Below, one piece after another: positions 8,357 to 18,003 of a stretch of DNA of 64,000 nucleotides (its first letter is position 1; each line of letters opens with the position of its first letter). Made by a program: the position numbers and the translations under genes. The notes under the pieces are model-generated. The model did no database searches. It saw nothing but the letters and a program-made list of their open reading frames with translations, and was not told where the DNA came from. The DNA is from Roseobacter ponti (lineage in GTDB: Bacteria; Pseudomonadota; Alphaproteobacteria; Rhodobacterales; Rhodobacteraceae), in contig NZ_CP048788.1 of assembly GCF_012932215.1 (NCBI RefSeq), positions 3,162,001-3,226,000 of the forward strand, given 5' to 3'.

Positions 8357-9979
8357 ATGCCCCAGCCTTCCACCATCCGCGCGGCCGATGCGCTCGCACA
8401 GCGCCTGTATCGCGCAGGCTGCCGCCACGCTTTCGGGATGCCGGGCGGCGAGGTGCTGACCCTTATTGATGCGCTTGAGGCGGCCGGGATCCGCTTTGTG
8501 CTTTGCAAACACGAAAACGCGGCGGCCTTTATGGCCGAGGGTGTCTGGCACCGCACCGGTGCGCCCGGCATTCTGGTGGCCACGGTCGGGCCCGGGGCGC
8601 TGAACGGCGTCAATGCGGTGGCCAATGCTCACCAGGACCGTGTACCGATGATCGTTCTCGCCGGCGCCGTCGACGCCGATGAGGCGCAGACCTACACCCA
8701 TCAGGTGCTCGACCAGCAGGCGGTGTTCCGTCCGATTACCAAGGCGAGCTTTTCGCTCGTGCCGGGTGCGGCGCATGTGATCGCGGACAAAGCCGTTGGC
8801 ATCGCCACCGAGGGCCGCCCCGGCCCGGTGCACATCGATGTGCCGATCACAGTAGCGGATGCCCGTGTGCCGGAAGACGCGGGCCCAGACCGCGCAGCCG
8901 CCTCGCCTGTTGCCCCTTCCGGTGCAGATCTTGAAACTGCGCGCGGCTGGCTGGCGGCAGCAGAGCGTCCGGTCGCCATTGTGGGTCTTGATGCGATGAA
9001 CGACGACGCCGGCGCAGAGATTACCGCCTTTGCAGAGCGCTTCGACGTGCCGGTCATCACCACCTACAAAGCCAAGGGGCTCATTGCGGAAGATCACCCG
9101 CTCGCCCTGGGTGGCGCGGGGCTGTCGCCGCTGGCGGACAGGCACCTGATGCCACTGGTTCAGCAGGCCGATCTGATCCTCTGTCTGGGCTATGACCCGA
9201 TCGAAATGCGCACGGGATGGCGCGACGCCTGGGACCCGCGGCAGCAGAATGTGATTGATGTGACGGCTGAGCCCAATCACCACTACATGCACCAGTCGGG
9301 CCTGAATTTTGTTGCTGAGACGAAAGCCGCGCTGACCGCACTCACGGACGCGATCTCGCCGCAGCAGACATGGACCGGTGGCGAGGTTGCCGCGACGCGG
9401 GAGGCGCTTGGCAAGGCCTTTCCGCGCGACGACACCTGGGGACCGGCGGCGGTGATCGATACCTGCCGCCGCACCCTGCCCCGTGAGACGCTGGCGACCG
9501 TGGACAGCGGCGCGCACCGCATTCTGCTCAGCCAGATGTGGGAATGCTATGAGCCGCGCGGGCTGACGCAGTCCACAGCGCTTTGCACCATGGGCTGCGC
9601 CATTCCACTTGCCATGGGCGCGCAGATCGCGGAGATCGGACGCCCGGTCGTCTCGTTCTCCGGTGATGCGGGCTTTCTGATGATCGCTGGAGAGCTCACA
9701 ACCGCCGCCGAGCTTGGTCTCACCACCATTTTCGTCGTTTTCGTCGATGCGTCGCTGTCGCTGATTGAACTCAAGCAACGCTCGCGCCAGATGAAAAACA
9801 ACGGCGTGGATTTCGCGAAACACGATTTTGCGGCCATGGGTCGGGCCTTTGGCGGCGCAGGTCACACCGCGACCAGCCGCGAAGAGCTGCGTGCAGCACT
9901 TGAGACGGCGCTGGCCGCCGATACTTTTACAGTGATCGCCGCGGTGATCGAACGGGGCGGCTATGACGGACGCATCTGA
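8357..9979 (+). CDS. Thiamine pyrophosphate-dependent enzyme of the acetolactate synthase type
   Basis: A 540-residue three-domain TPP enzyme (PYR, central, PP). The cofactor-activating Glu is in CKHENAAAFMAEG, and GPGALNGVNAVANA and GRPGPVHIDVP are typical of the ALS-like group. In the PP domain the usual GDG...N metal motif is altered: GDAGFLMIAGELTTAAELG is followed by VVFVDASLSL, where most relatives have NN. It is probably a decarboxylase, lyase or acyl transferase rather than true IlvB. The ATG at 8357 has AGG seven bases upstream; an in-frame ATG at 8342 is an alternative. Its stop overlaps the CoA-transferase start by 17 bases. Confidence 0.85.
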   Translation: MPQPSTIRAADALAQRLYRAGCRHAFGMPGGEVLTLIDALEAAGIRFVLCKHENAAAFMAEGVWHRTGAPGILVATVGPGALNGVNAVANAHQDRVPMIVLAGAVDADEAQTYTHQVLDQQAVFRPITKASFSLVPGAAHVIADKAVGIATEGRPGPVHIDVPITVADARVPEDAGPDRAAASPVAPSGADLETARGWLAAAERPVAIVGLDAMNDDAGAEITAFAERFDVPVITTYKAKGLIAEDHPLALGGAGLSPLADRHLMPLVQQADLILCLGYDPIEMRTGWRDAWDPRQQNVIDVTAEPNHHYMHQSGLNFVAETKAALTALTDAISPQQTWTGGEVAATREALGKAFPRDDTWGPAAVIDTCRRTLPRETLATVDSGAHRILLSQMWECYEPRGLTQSTALCTMGCAIPLAMGAQIAEIGRPVVSFSGDAGFLMIAGELTTAAELGLTTIFVVFVDASLSLIELKQRSRQMKNNGVDFAKHDFAAMGRAFGGAGHTATSREELRAALETALAADTFTVIAAVIERGGYDGRI

Positions 9980-11171
9980 CACGCCGGCAGCGCTCGAAGG
10001 GCTCGTCGTTCTGGACCTCAGCCGCATTCTGGCCGGCCCGACGGCCACACAGCTTCTGGGTGATTTCGGCGCCACGGTCATCAAGATCGAGAACCCGAAA
10101 ACCGGCGGTGATGACACCCGCGGCTGGGGGCCCAACTATGCCCTTGATGCGGCGGGCAACCCGACCGATCTCTCAGCCTATTTCATGGCCGCCAACCGCA
10201 ATAAACAGTCTGTCGCGGCGGATCTTTCGACCAACGAGGGACGGGAGTTCGTCCGCGCGCTGGCGGCCCGCGCCGATGTGGTGATTGAAAACTACAAACC
10301 CGGTGGCCTCGAGAAATACGGAATTGATCACGCGGCCCTTTGTGCCGCGCATCCGGGTCTTGTCTACTGCTCCATCTCCGGCTTCGGTCAGACCGGTCCC
10401 AACCGTGACCAGCCCGGATATGACCTTATGGCGCAGGGCTATGGCGGCATCATGTCTCTGACAGGCGACCCCGATGGCCCGCCTACCAAAACGGGTGTGG
10501 GCATCGCGGACGTCATGTGCGGAATGTACGCCACCATCGGTATTCTCGCCGCCCTGCGCCATCGCGACCGTACAGGCGAAGGGCAGCATATCGATCTGTC
10601 GCTCGTTGATGCGCAGATGGCCTGGCTCATTAATGAGGGGACAAATTTCCTGACCTCCGGCAAAGACCCGGTCCGGCGCGGCAATGCGCACCCGAATATC
10701 GTGCCCTATGATGCATTTGCCTGCGCGGACGGCCATGTGCTGATCGCCGTCGGAAATGACGCACAGTTTGCGCGATTCTGCGATGCGCTGGGGCTGGCCG
10801 AAATGGCAGGAGATGCGCGGTTCCGGACCAATGTGGCGCGGATCGAAAATCGCGACGCACTCATCCCTCAGCTTGCGCGCGCCGTGGCGCTTTTGTCACG
10901 CGATACGGTGCTGAACCTTCTGCATGCCGTTAAGGTGCCCGCCGGCCCGATCCACACCGTGCGCGAGGCGCTGAGCTCAGATCAGGCGCAGGCCCGCGGG
11001 TCTGTCGTGCATGTTCCCGCGGACAATACCGCCGACGGGCATGTCAGGCTGCTGGCCAACCCGCTGAAGCTCTCGCGCACGCCGGTGAAATACCGCACAG
11101 CACCGCCGCGTTTCGGGCAGGATACGGCTGCGGTTGGCGCACGCTTCGGTCTGCGTCCGCCAAAAGCGTAA
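9963..11171 (+). CDS. CaiB/BaiF (class III) CoA-transferase family protein
   Basis: A 402-residue family III CoA-transferase. The N-terminal LVVLDLSRILAGPTATQLLG is the CoA-binding entry motif, and GVGIADVMCG carries the presumed catalytic Asp at residue 183; RTGEGQHIDLSL follows. Such enzymes move CoA between carboxylic acids (formyl-CoA:oxalate, succinyl-CoA:itaconate and similar). The overlap with the preceding TPP enzyme gene implies co-translation and a shared pathway. This architecture recalls oxalate catabolism (oxc/frc), but the TPP partner does not look like oxalyl-CoA decarboxylase, so the substrate is left open. Confidence 0.9.
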   Translation: MTDASDTPAALEGLVVLDLSRILAGPTATQLLGDFGATVIKIENPKTGGDDTRGWGPNYALDAAGNPTDLSAYFMAANRNKQSVAADLSTNEGREFVRALAARADVVIENYKPGGLEKYGIDHAALCAAHPGLVYCSISGFGQTGPNRDQPGYDLMAQGYGGIMSLTGDPDGPPTKTGVGIADVMCGMYATIGILAALRHRDRTGEGQHIDLSLVDAQMAWLINEGTNFLTSGKDPVRRGNAHPNIVPYDAFACADGHVLIAVGNDAQFARFCDALGLAEMAGDARFRTNVARIENRDALIPQLARAVALLSRDTVLNLLHAVKVPAGPIHTVREALSSDQAQARGSVVHVPADNTADGHVRLLANPLKLSRTPVKYRTAPPRFGQDTAAVGARFGLRPPKA

Positions 11172-11354
11172 CATTTGGGCGGCACGCCGCCTGCACCGGC
11201 CGGAATTTGCCACTGCTGCGCGATCTTTCGCTGAAATATTACCGCAAACCCCACACAGGCGGTCACGTTGGCGTGTAACCCGCCCCGACAGCCTGCGCGC
11301 GCACCGATATTGAGTTAGAGAAGATGAACAACCAGTTAAAAAGGTGCGATCCCA

Positions 11355-12704
11355 ATGCTGTACGATATCTGCCAGAGTCCGGTCTCCCTGAAGACGCAGA
11401 CCGCACTGTCCGAATGGGACGCTATGATCGATGCCTTTCTGGCTCATGGAACAGCCACCCCGGTGCATCTGGGTGCGCTTCTGACAGACAACCCTGAATT
11501 TGCCATGGGGCATGCCGCGCGGGGGCTCTTTTCGCTGATGCTGGGGCGCGCCGAAATGCTGCCCGTCGCGCGCGAGGCCGCAGCAACCGCACGTCATCAT
11601 GCCGATCACACGACCATCAGCCGGCGCGAAGCGGCGTGGGTTGAGGCTCTTGAGGCATGGCTGGCCGGCCATCCCTCCGGTGCCATCGCTCTGATGGAAG
11701 AAGTTCTCGCCGCCAATCCTGCCGATACGCTCTCGGCCAAGGTGAGCCATGCCATCCGCTTTATCCTTGGGGATGCCGCGGGCATGCGCAGGTCGATCGA
11801 GCGCCTGCTCGGTGCGCATGACGACAGCCATGCCTGTGCCGGATATGCGCTGGGGTGCCATGCCTTTGCGCTGGAAGAAGCCGGAGAATATGACGCCGCC
11901 GAGGCCACCGGGCTCAGAGGCCTGACCCTCGCACCAAAGGACAGCTGGGGTCTGCATGCGGTGACCCACGTTTACGATATGACAGCACGTGCCGACCGCG
12001 GTATCGCACTTATCGAAGGTCACACCGGCGCCTGGGATCACTGTAACAATTTCCGCTATCACGTCTGGTGGCACAAGGCGTTGCTGCACATGGACCGCGG
12101 CGAGCTGGACGTGGCCCTCGGGCTTTATGATGCGCAGATCCGGGCGGACAAAACCGATGACTACCGCGACATTTCCAACGCCACCTCTTTGCTGGTGCGG
12201 CTGGAACTGGAAGGCATCGATGTGGGTCCGCGCTGGGAAGAACTCGCGGATCTGTCGCAGGCCCGCACCGAAGACGGCTGCGTGGTTTTTGCCGATCTGC
12301 ACTACATGATGGCGCTGACGGGCGCGCAGCGGCCCGAAGCAATCACCGGGATGACTGCCCGGTTTGCCCGTGACGCGGCGCGCAACGGTGAGATGCCGCA
12401 GCGCTATGCGGATCCGGGTGTCGCGGCCCTCTCCGGTCTGAATGCCTTTGCCGAGGGACGCTATGACCGGGCCTTTGCGGATCTGAGTGCGGCGCGGCCC
12501 GCGATGCAGACCATTGGCGGGAGTCATGCACAACGCGACGTGTTTGAACGGCTGACCATCGATGCAGGGCTGCGCGCCGGGCGTTTTGACCAGACCGAGA
12601 CCATTCTTCTGGACCGTCTCGCACGCCGCGCCGGCAATGCCGACCGCTTTACCACGACGCGGATGGACAGCATTTCCCAGGCGCGGCGAATCCCTGCGCA
12701 GTAG
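11355..12704 (+). CDS. Tetratricopeptide-repeat protein of the TTC38 type
   Basis: A 449-residue soluble alpha-helical protein. Repeats are visible as AHARGLFSL-like, ALEEAGEYDAAEATGLRGL (around residue 175) and ALLHMDRGELDVALGLYDAQ (around 240), and the segment HAVTHVYDMTARADRGIAL resembles eukaryotic TTC38 and its bacterial homologues. The biochemical function is unknown; TPR folds usually mediate protein contacts. It follows the CoA-transferase after 183 bases, so it could have its own promoter. There is no signal peptide. Confidence 0.85.
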   Translation: MLYDICQSPVSLKTQTALSEWDAMIDAFLAHGTATPVHLGALLTDNPEFAMGHAARGLFSLMLGRAEMLPVAREAAATARHHADHTTISRREAAWVEALEAWLAGHPSGAIALMEEVLAANPADTLSAKVSHAIRFILGDAAGMRRSIERLLGAHDDSHACAGYALGCHAFALEEAGEYDAAEATGLRGLTLAPKDSWGLHAVTHVYDMTARADRGIALIEGHTGAWDHCNNFRYHVWWHKALLHMDRGELDVALGLYDAQIRADKTDDYRDISNATSLLVRLELEGIDVGPRWEELADLSQARTEDGCVVFADLHYMMALTGAQRPEAITGMTARFARDAARNGEMPQRYADPGVAALSGLNAFAEGRYDRAFADLSAARPAMQTIGGSHAQRDVFERLTIDAGLRAGRFDQTETILLDRLARRAGNADRFTTTRMDSISQARRIPAQ

Positions 12705-12752
12705 CGCCGGGGCAGTGATGACATTCGACGAGACTCAGCATAAAGACCGGCC

Positions 12753-13970
12753 ATGACACTTGCCGACCCTTCACAGATCACGCCCTCCGCGTCTGCAGCC
12801 CGTGCGCAGCCGTCAGCGCCTGCGCGCATACGTGATCCGCGTCTGGATTTCTTCCGCGGTATCGTGATGTTCATCATTCTCATCGCGCATACGCCAGGCA
12901 ACTGGCTGACGCTGTGGATCCCGGCCCGTTTTGGCTTTTCGGATGCCACAGAGGTGTTTGTTTTCTGCTCCGGCATGGCATCGGCGATCGCCTTCGGGGC
13001 GGTTTTCCGCGATCAGGGCATTGCCATGGGAACCGCGCGCGTCGCCTTTCGCTGCTGGCAGGTTTACTGGGCGCATATCTGTCTTTTCCTCGCCATCGCC
13101 GCGACGATGGTGGTGCTGAACAATACCGGCTGGTTTGAACGGGATTATGTCGGGCAGCTGAACCTTTACCCGTTTTTCAAAAGGCCCGACGAGAACATCG
13201 TGGGCCTGCTCACGCTGACCTATGTGCCGAATTACTTTGATATTCTGCCGATGTATCTCGTGGTACTGGCGATGATGCCGCTGGTGGTGGCTCTGCACCG
13301 CATAAAGCCCCTGCTGGCGCTGAGTTTTGTCATGCTTGTCTGGTTCGGCGCCCAGTTTGATGCTCTGGCGCTGCCCGCCGAGCCCTGGTCGGCGCGCGAG
13401 TGGTTCTTCAATCCTTTCGGCTGGCAGCTGGTGTTCTTTACGGGCTTTGCCTTCATGTCAGGCTGGCTGCCCGCCCCGCCGCGCAACCGCGCGCTTATTT
13501 TCCTTGCCGGGCTCGTGGTGCTGATCATCATCCCGCTGGCGTATTACCGGATCACCCGCCAGCTGCCTGATGTGCAGGCCTGGCGCAGCGAATACCGGGT
13601 TCTGATTGCCAAGACCGATTTCGGCGTGCTGCGATATGTGCACTTTCTGGCCCTTGCCTATCTGTGCTGGATCGCTGTGGGCGAGGCCGGCCGGCGCATT
13701 CTGCCGCCGCAGTCCGGCGGCGCGCTCGCCGAAATCTGGCGGCGCTGTCTTGCGGTGATCATGAAGGTCGGACAGCAGTCGCTTGCGGTATTCATCACCT
13801 CCATGTTCACCGCCCGTCTGCTGGGGGTGATGCTGGACACGCTGGGCCGCAGTTCGCTGGCAAGTCAGCTTTTCGTCAATGCAGTGGGATTTTCGATCCT
13901 GATAGGTGTGGCTTACGGTGTCGGCTGGTTTAAATCCCAGCCCTGGCGCAGAAAAAAGGCGGTTGCATGA
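12753..13970 (+). CDS. opgC: OpgC-family membrane protein (glucan substitution acyltransferase)
   Basis: A 405-residue polytopic membrane protein with about ten helices. The start of the OpgC domain, DPRLDFFRGIVMFIILIAHT, is followed by DATEVFVFCSGMASA. OpgC transfers succinyl groups onto osmoregulated periplasmic glucans from the inner membrane. It is first in an opgC-opgG-opgH operon: its stop overlaps the opgG start (ATGA), and opgG in turn overlaps opgH. The family also exists as a stand-alone acyltransferase, but the context here settles the role. Confidence 0.9.
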   Translation: MTLADPSQITPSASAARAQPSAPARIRDPRLDFFRGIVMFIILIAHTPGNWLTLWIPARFGFSDATEVFVFCSGMASAIAFGAVFRDQGIAMGTARVAFRCWQVYWAHICLFLAIAATMVVLNNTGWFERDYVGQLNLYPFFKRPDENIVGLLTLTYVPNYFDILPMYLVVLAMMPLVVALHRIKPLLALSFVMLVWFGAQFDALALPAEPWSAREWFFNPFGWQLVFFTGFAFMSGWLPAPPRNRALIFLAGLVVLIIIPLAYYRITRQLPDVQAWRSEYRVLIAKTDFGVLRYVHFLALAYLCWIAVGEAGRRILPPQSGGALAEIWRRCLAVIMKVGQQSLAVFITSMFTARLLGVMLDTLGRSSLASQLFVNAVGFSILIGVAYGVGWFKSQPWRRKKAVA

Positions 13971-15493
13971 TGCTGCGTCGTGACATTCTCAAAGCCCTTG
14001 CGGCTCTCGCTGCAGCTCCCTCTGTCGCACTGGCCGAAGAGCCGGGCCTGCAAACCGGGGAGGGCACACCCTTTGATGCGCAGACGGTGGTTTCGCGCGC
14101 CCGCGCTCTTTCGGCGCGTCCCTATGAACCGCGGCCGCAGATCCCCGAAAGCTGGCGCAATCTGACCTATGACCAGTATCGCAAGATCTGGTTCGACAGC
14201 CGCAATGCGCTGTGGGAAAATACCGACCGGCCGCAGCGGATCGATGTTTTTCCGCCCGGGCTCTACTTCCCGCAGGCGGTTGAGATCAATGTGGTCGAGG
14301 CCGGTGTGGCGAGACCGCTCACATTCGATATGGGCGTTTTCGATACCACTGACAAATTCCCCGATGTCACCATCGACGACACGCTGGGCTATTCAGGCCT
14401 GCGCCTGCGCGCCGAGCTTGAAGATCCCGGGATTTTTCAGGAATACGCCGTTTTTCAGGGCGCGAGCTATTTCCGCGGCATCGGAACGGGTGAAATCTAC
14501 GGTCTTTCTGCCCGTGGACTGGCGCTTAAAACCGGCGATCCCTCGGGGGAGGAGTTCCCTGATTTTACCGCCTTCTGGCTGGAGACACCCAAACCGGGGG
14601 CCGGGGCTGTGGTGCTGCACGCGCTGCTCGACAGCCCGTCGTGTTCCGGGGCCTGGCGGTTTGACATCGCCCATGGCGAAACCCTGAGCATGCAGGTTTC
14701 CGCCACGATATTCGCCCGGGAAGAGATGCGGCATGTGGGCATTGCCCCCCTCACATCAATGTTCCTGTTCGATGAAACCATGCGCGAGCGTTTTTCGGAT
14801 TTTCGTCCCTCCGTGCACGACAGTGACGGTTTGCTCATCCACAACGGGGCGGGTGAGGTTATCTGGCGGCCACTTGCCAACCCTCTTTCGTTGCAGATCA
14901 GCGCGTTTTCGGACACCGATCCGCGCGGCTTTGGCCTGATGCAGCGACCACGCAACTTCAGCGATTTTGCAGATCTTGAAGCGCTCTATCACAAGCGCCC
15001 GGCGCTCTGGGTCACGCCTGGCGAAGACTGGGGCTCCGGCGCGGTCACGCTTGTGGAAATCCCCGCTGACCTTGAGATTTACGACAATATCGTCGCCTAC
15101 TGGCGTCCGTCCGAACCGTTGCCGGCAGGTGCTGAGCACAGCATGACCTACAGGCTCGACTGGGGCGCGGATCCGGCCCCTGCTGCCGGCATGCCTCTCA
15201 AAGTGCTGAGCACTGCCATCGGTGGCCGCCCTGAGGGTGGTAATATCGTCGCCATAGATTTTGAAGACAGCGCGCTGGTGCCGGAAGATCTGGACAGGCT
15301 CGACATTGTGGTGCGCGGTTCAGCGGGCGATGTAACACCCGGTCTGGTCCAGCGTAATCCGGACACCAACGGGCCGCGCCTTGCCTTTACCTTCCGGCCG
15401 GGAGAGGCCGATCTTATCGAATTCCGTGCCCAGCTGCGCCTTGACGGCGCTCCGCTGAGCGAAGTGTGGCTGTACCGCTGGACACGCGCATGA
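13967..15493 (+). CDS. opgG: Periplasmic glucan biosynthesis protein OpgG/OpgD
   Basis: A 508-residue MdoG-family protein of normal length. The N-terminus MLRRDILKALAALAAAPSVA has a twin-arginine (RRDILK) before the hydrophobic stretch, so Tat export to the periplasm is likely, which is more typical of OpgD than OpgG. Recognisable family segments are SWRNLTYDQYRKIWF, FPPGLYFPQ, and YGLSARGLALKT. The family shapes or branches the beta-glucan backbone made by OpgH. Overlapping ATGA with opgC upstream and with opgH downstream. Confidence 0.93.
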   Translation: MMLRRDILKALAALAAAPSVALAEEPGLQTGEGTPFDAQTVVSRARALSARPYEPRPQIPESWRNLTYDQYRKIWFDSRNALWENTDRPQRIDVFPPGLYFPQAVEINVVEAGVARPLTFDMGVFDTTDKFPDVTIDDTLGYSGLRLRAELEDPGIFQEYAVFQGASYFRGIGTGEIYGLSARGLALKTGDPSGEEFPDFTAFWLETPKPGAGAVVLHALLDSPSCSGAWRFDIAHGETLSMQVSATIFAREEMRHVGIAPLTSMFLFDETMRERFSDFRPSVHDSDGLLIHNGAGEVIWRPLANPLSLQISAFSDTDPRGFGLMQRPRNFSDFADLEALYHKRPALWVTPGEDWGSGAVTLVEIPADLEIYDNIVAYWRPSEPLPAGAEHSMTYRLDWGADPAPAAGMPLKVLSTAIGGRPEGGNIVAIDFEDSALVPEDLDRLDIVVRGSAGDVTPGLVQRNPDTNGPRLAFTFRPGEADLIEFRAQLRLDGAPLSEVWLYRWTRA

Positions 15494-17373
15494 GTGACGC
15501 CCGCCTCAGTGTCATGCCTGCGTCGGCACCGCTTGAGATGCGCCCGCAGGACCTGTCGGCACCTGCCCCGGCTGCCGGGCGCGGTCCTGCGGCCGGCGCG
15601 CGGTACACCGGCTGGCGGATGGCACTGTTCCTGCCCGCACTTGCCGGAACCGCCCTGCTGGTGGCCGGTCTGCACAGCTGGCTGGCCGAAACCGGAATGA
15701 CGGGCCTTGAATGGGTGCTGCTTTTCATGATCGGGATGACCTTTGTCTGGGTCACCCTGTCTGTGAGCACGGTGGGTGTCGCCATCGCAGGGCTTCTGGC
15801 ACATGCGCGCTCGGACGAGCCGGGCGCAGATGAAACCGCGCCGCTCGATGTGGCGCTGCTCGTGCCAGTACACAATGAAAACCCGGCAGATGTTTTCGGC
15901 AATGCCGCGGCGATGCTGGATGATCTGGCAGCGCGGCGCGGCCCGCATCGCTATGCTCTTTTTATCCTGTCGGACACCACAGATGCGGCCATTGCCGACG
16001 AGGAGGCCCGCGCGTTTGCGATGCTGCGCGCCGGTGCGCCGCAGGGTTTCACCGTCTGGTACCGGCGCAGGCTGACCAACACCGACAAGAAGGTCGGGAA
16101 TCTCGTGGACTGGATCACCGGATGGGGAGCTGCCTGGCAGGCGATGGTCGTGCTGGATGCTGACAGTCTGATGACCGGGCGGGCCATCGACCGGCTGGCC
16201 GGCGAAATGAGCCGGGACCCGTCCGCCGGGCTCATACAGACCTTTCCGATGCTGATCGGGGCCAGCACGCTCTTTGCCCGACTTCAGCAGTTCTCCAACA
16301 TCGCTTACGGGTGGCTGCTGGCCGAGGGACTGGCGACCTGGGCGCGCAGCGAGGGCAATTACTGGGGGCACAACGCCATTATCCGCACGCGCGCCTTTGC
16401 GGCCTCTGCCGGGTTGCCGCATCTGGCGGGGCGGGATGGCCGCGCCGAGCTCATTCTGAGCCATGACTTTGTCGAAGCGGGGCTTCTGCGACGCGCAGGC
16501 TGGCAGGTGCGGTTTCTGCCCCGGGTCTCCGGCAGCTATGAAGAAACACCAGGCACGCTTATCGATTACGTGCTGCGTGATCAGCGCTGGTGTCGCGGCA
16601 ATCTGCAGCATCTGCGGCTGCTGGGTACCGCGGGCCTGCATCCGGTCTCGCGGTTTCATCTGCTGCACGGGGCTGTAAGCTATCTGCTGTCGCCTGCGTG
16701 GTTTGTGCTGCTGATTGTCTGGTCGCTGCTGGGCAAAGACAGCGAGACCAATGTGATCCGGTATTTCAACGAAACGAACCCGCTCTTCCCCGACTGGCCG
16801 CCCGCCATGAGCCATATCGATTCTGCGGTCTTTCTCGTGATCATGTACGCCATGCTGCTGACGCCGAAACTGACCGGGGCCGCGATCATTGCGCTGCACC
16901 CCAAGGCCACGCGGCTCTACGGTGGTCGCCTCGCTTTTCTGGGGGCATTCGTCGTCGAAGTGGTGCTGTCGGTGGCCTATGCACCGGTGCTGATGATCCA
17001 GCAGACCCGCGCGGTGATGCGCGCAGCCCTGGGCCGTGGCAATGCCTGGGCGCCGCAGTCGCGCCGGGCCGCTGCCTATCCGCTGTCGACGCTGATCCGG
17101 TTTCACCGGGTGGAGACAGTTCTCGGACTGGTCCTTGCCGCCGGTCTTGTGACCGGGCTTGTGTCCCTCTGGCTCATCCCGATTGCCGCGAGCCTGTGCC
17201 TTGCCGTACCGCTGTCGGCGCTGAGTTCTGTGCCGGTCTCCGCGCGCCTGCCGCATGCTCTGCGCATGGACAGCCCGCATTCCTTGCGTGAGCCCGCCAT
17301 TCTGACCCGTGCCCGCAGCCAGCGTCTGCGCGTCAGCGATCTGCTCTCGGGGCGGGGGATGCCGGCAGAATAA
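15490..17373 (+). CDS. opgH: Glucans biosynthesis glucosyltransferase OpgH
   Basis: A 627-residue inner-membrane family-2 glycosyltransferase that polymerises UDP-glucose into beta-glucan and translocates it. Visible features are a cytosolic Pro/Ala-rich N-terminus, two TM segments, the catalytic domain with VVLDADSLMTG (DxD), LSHDFVEAGLLRRAGW, and LRDQRWCRGN (QxxRW), followed by C-terminal TM helices. The start at 15490 overlaps the opgG stop (ATGAGTGA); an ATG 24 bases earlier is possible. It is clearly shorter than E. coli OpgH (~850 aa), mainly in the termini. Confidence 0.94.
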   Translation: MSDARLSVMPASAPLEMRPQDLSAPAPAAGRGPAAGARYTGWRMALFLPALAGTALLVAGLHSWLAETGMTGLEWVLLFMIGMTFVWVTLSVSTVGVAIAGLLAHARSDEPGADETAPLDVALLVPVHNENPADVFGNAAAMLDDLAARRGPHRYALFILSDTTDAAIADEEARAFAMLRAGAPQGFTVWYRRRLTNTDKKVGNLVDWITGWGAAWQAMVVLDADSLMTGRAIDRLAGEMSRDPSAGLIQTFPMLIGASTLFARLQQFSNIAYGWLLAEGLATWARSEGNYWGHNAIIRTRAFAASAGLPHLAGRDGRAELILSHDFVEAGLLRRAGWQVRFLPRVSGSYEETPGTLIDYVLRDQRWCRGNLQHLRLLGTAGLHPVSRFHLLHGAVSYLLSPAWFVLLIVWSLLGKDSETNVIRYFNETNPLFPDWPPAMSHIDSAVFLVIMYAMLLTPKLTGAAIIALHPKATRLYGGRLAFLGAFVVEVVLSVAYAPVLMIQQTRAVMRAALGRGNAWAPQSRRAAAYPLSTLIRFHRVETVLGLVLAAGLVTGLVSLWLIPIAASLCLAVPLSALSSVPVSARLPHALRMDSPHSLREPAILTRARSQRLRVSDLLSGRGMPAE

Positions 17374-17502
17374 TGCGCGCAAAGTGCGTGCGGTACGATC
17401 TGGGCCCGTACTTCCGGATTGTCAGAGTATGCATCGTGGAAGGTCCCGCCGGAAGGCCGTGCCCTGTATGACCTGTCGCACAATCCGCAGCGCCGCCCGA
17501 GA

Positions 17503-18003
17503 CTACTGCCGGACCGTTACCGGCAGGCCGCGGTCGAGCCATCCGGGACCGGCCCCTGAACCCAGCATGCCTTCAGGCACGTCTCTTATCTCTGTGAACC
17601 CGGCACTCTCAAGCCGCGCCGACAGGCGCCGCGAACGCACGCCCCGCGCACAGATAAGAGCCACCGGAACATCCGTGCGGCCGCCTGTGCGCACCAGCAG
17701 TTCGTCAATAAAATCGGCGCGGCGCATGTCGATCGGCAAGGCCCCCTCGCCCACGCCTGTCCGTACCCATTCATCCGGGCGCCGGATATCGACCAGTAAG
17801 ATGTCGCCACGAGCCGCGAGGTCATGCGCCTCACCCGGACTCAGAGCATTACCGTCATTTTCCGCAAAAACATTGAACCACCCGGCTGCAAGCACACCGC
17901 CACCTGCAAGGGCGCCGAGGCTCAGAACCATAAAACCCCGCCGCGTTTTCCGCGACGGGGCCTTTTGTTGCCCGTCCTTTTCAGGATCAGACAAGCTCAT
18001 CAT
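17503..18003 (-). CDS. Tat-anchored rhodanese-like protein
   Basis: A 166-residue protein with RKTRRGFMVLSLGALAGGG at residues 18-36, a twin-arginine leader or anchor, followed by a rhodanese domain. The active-site loop CARGVRS puts the catalytic Cys at residue 118. Periplasmic single-domain rhodaneses handle sulfane sulfur or redox chemistry; the substrate is unknown. Its ATG overlaps the stop of the YHS gene (TGATG), so the two are translationally coupled. Converges with opgH over a 129-base gap without a clear terminator. Confidence 0.85.
   Translation of the reverse strand: MMSLSDPEKDGQQKAPSRKTRRGFMVLSLGALAGGGVLAAGWFNVFAENDGNALSPGEAHDLAARGDILLVDIRRPDEWVRTGVGEGALPIDMRRADFIDELLVRTGGRTDVPVALICARGVRSRRLSARLESAGFTEIRDVPEGMLGSGAGPGWLDRGLPVTVRQ

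Noticed and set aside
8072-10135. Frame of nearly 690 codons on the minus strand opposite gcrA and the TPP enzyme
   Set aside because: High-GC antisense shadow; the plus-strand genes carry all family motifs and the minus frame is rich in Arg, His and Gly without domains.
11178-11191. GGCGGC-AC-GCCGCC inverted repeat after the CoA-transferase gene
   Set aside because: Short, two-base loop, no T-run; expected by chance in GC-rich DNA.
15148-17382. Frame of 744 codons on the minus strand opposite opgH
   Set aside because: Antisense shadow of a well-supported glycosyltransferase gene, with low-complexity basic composition.
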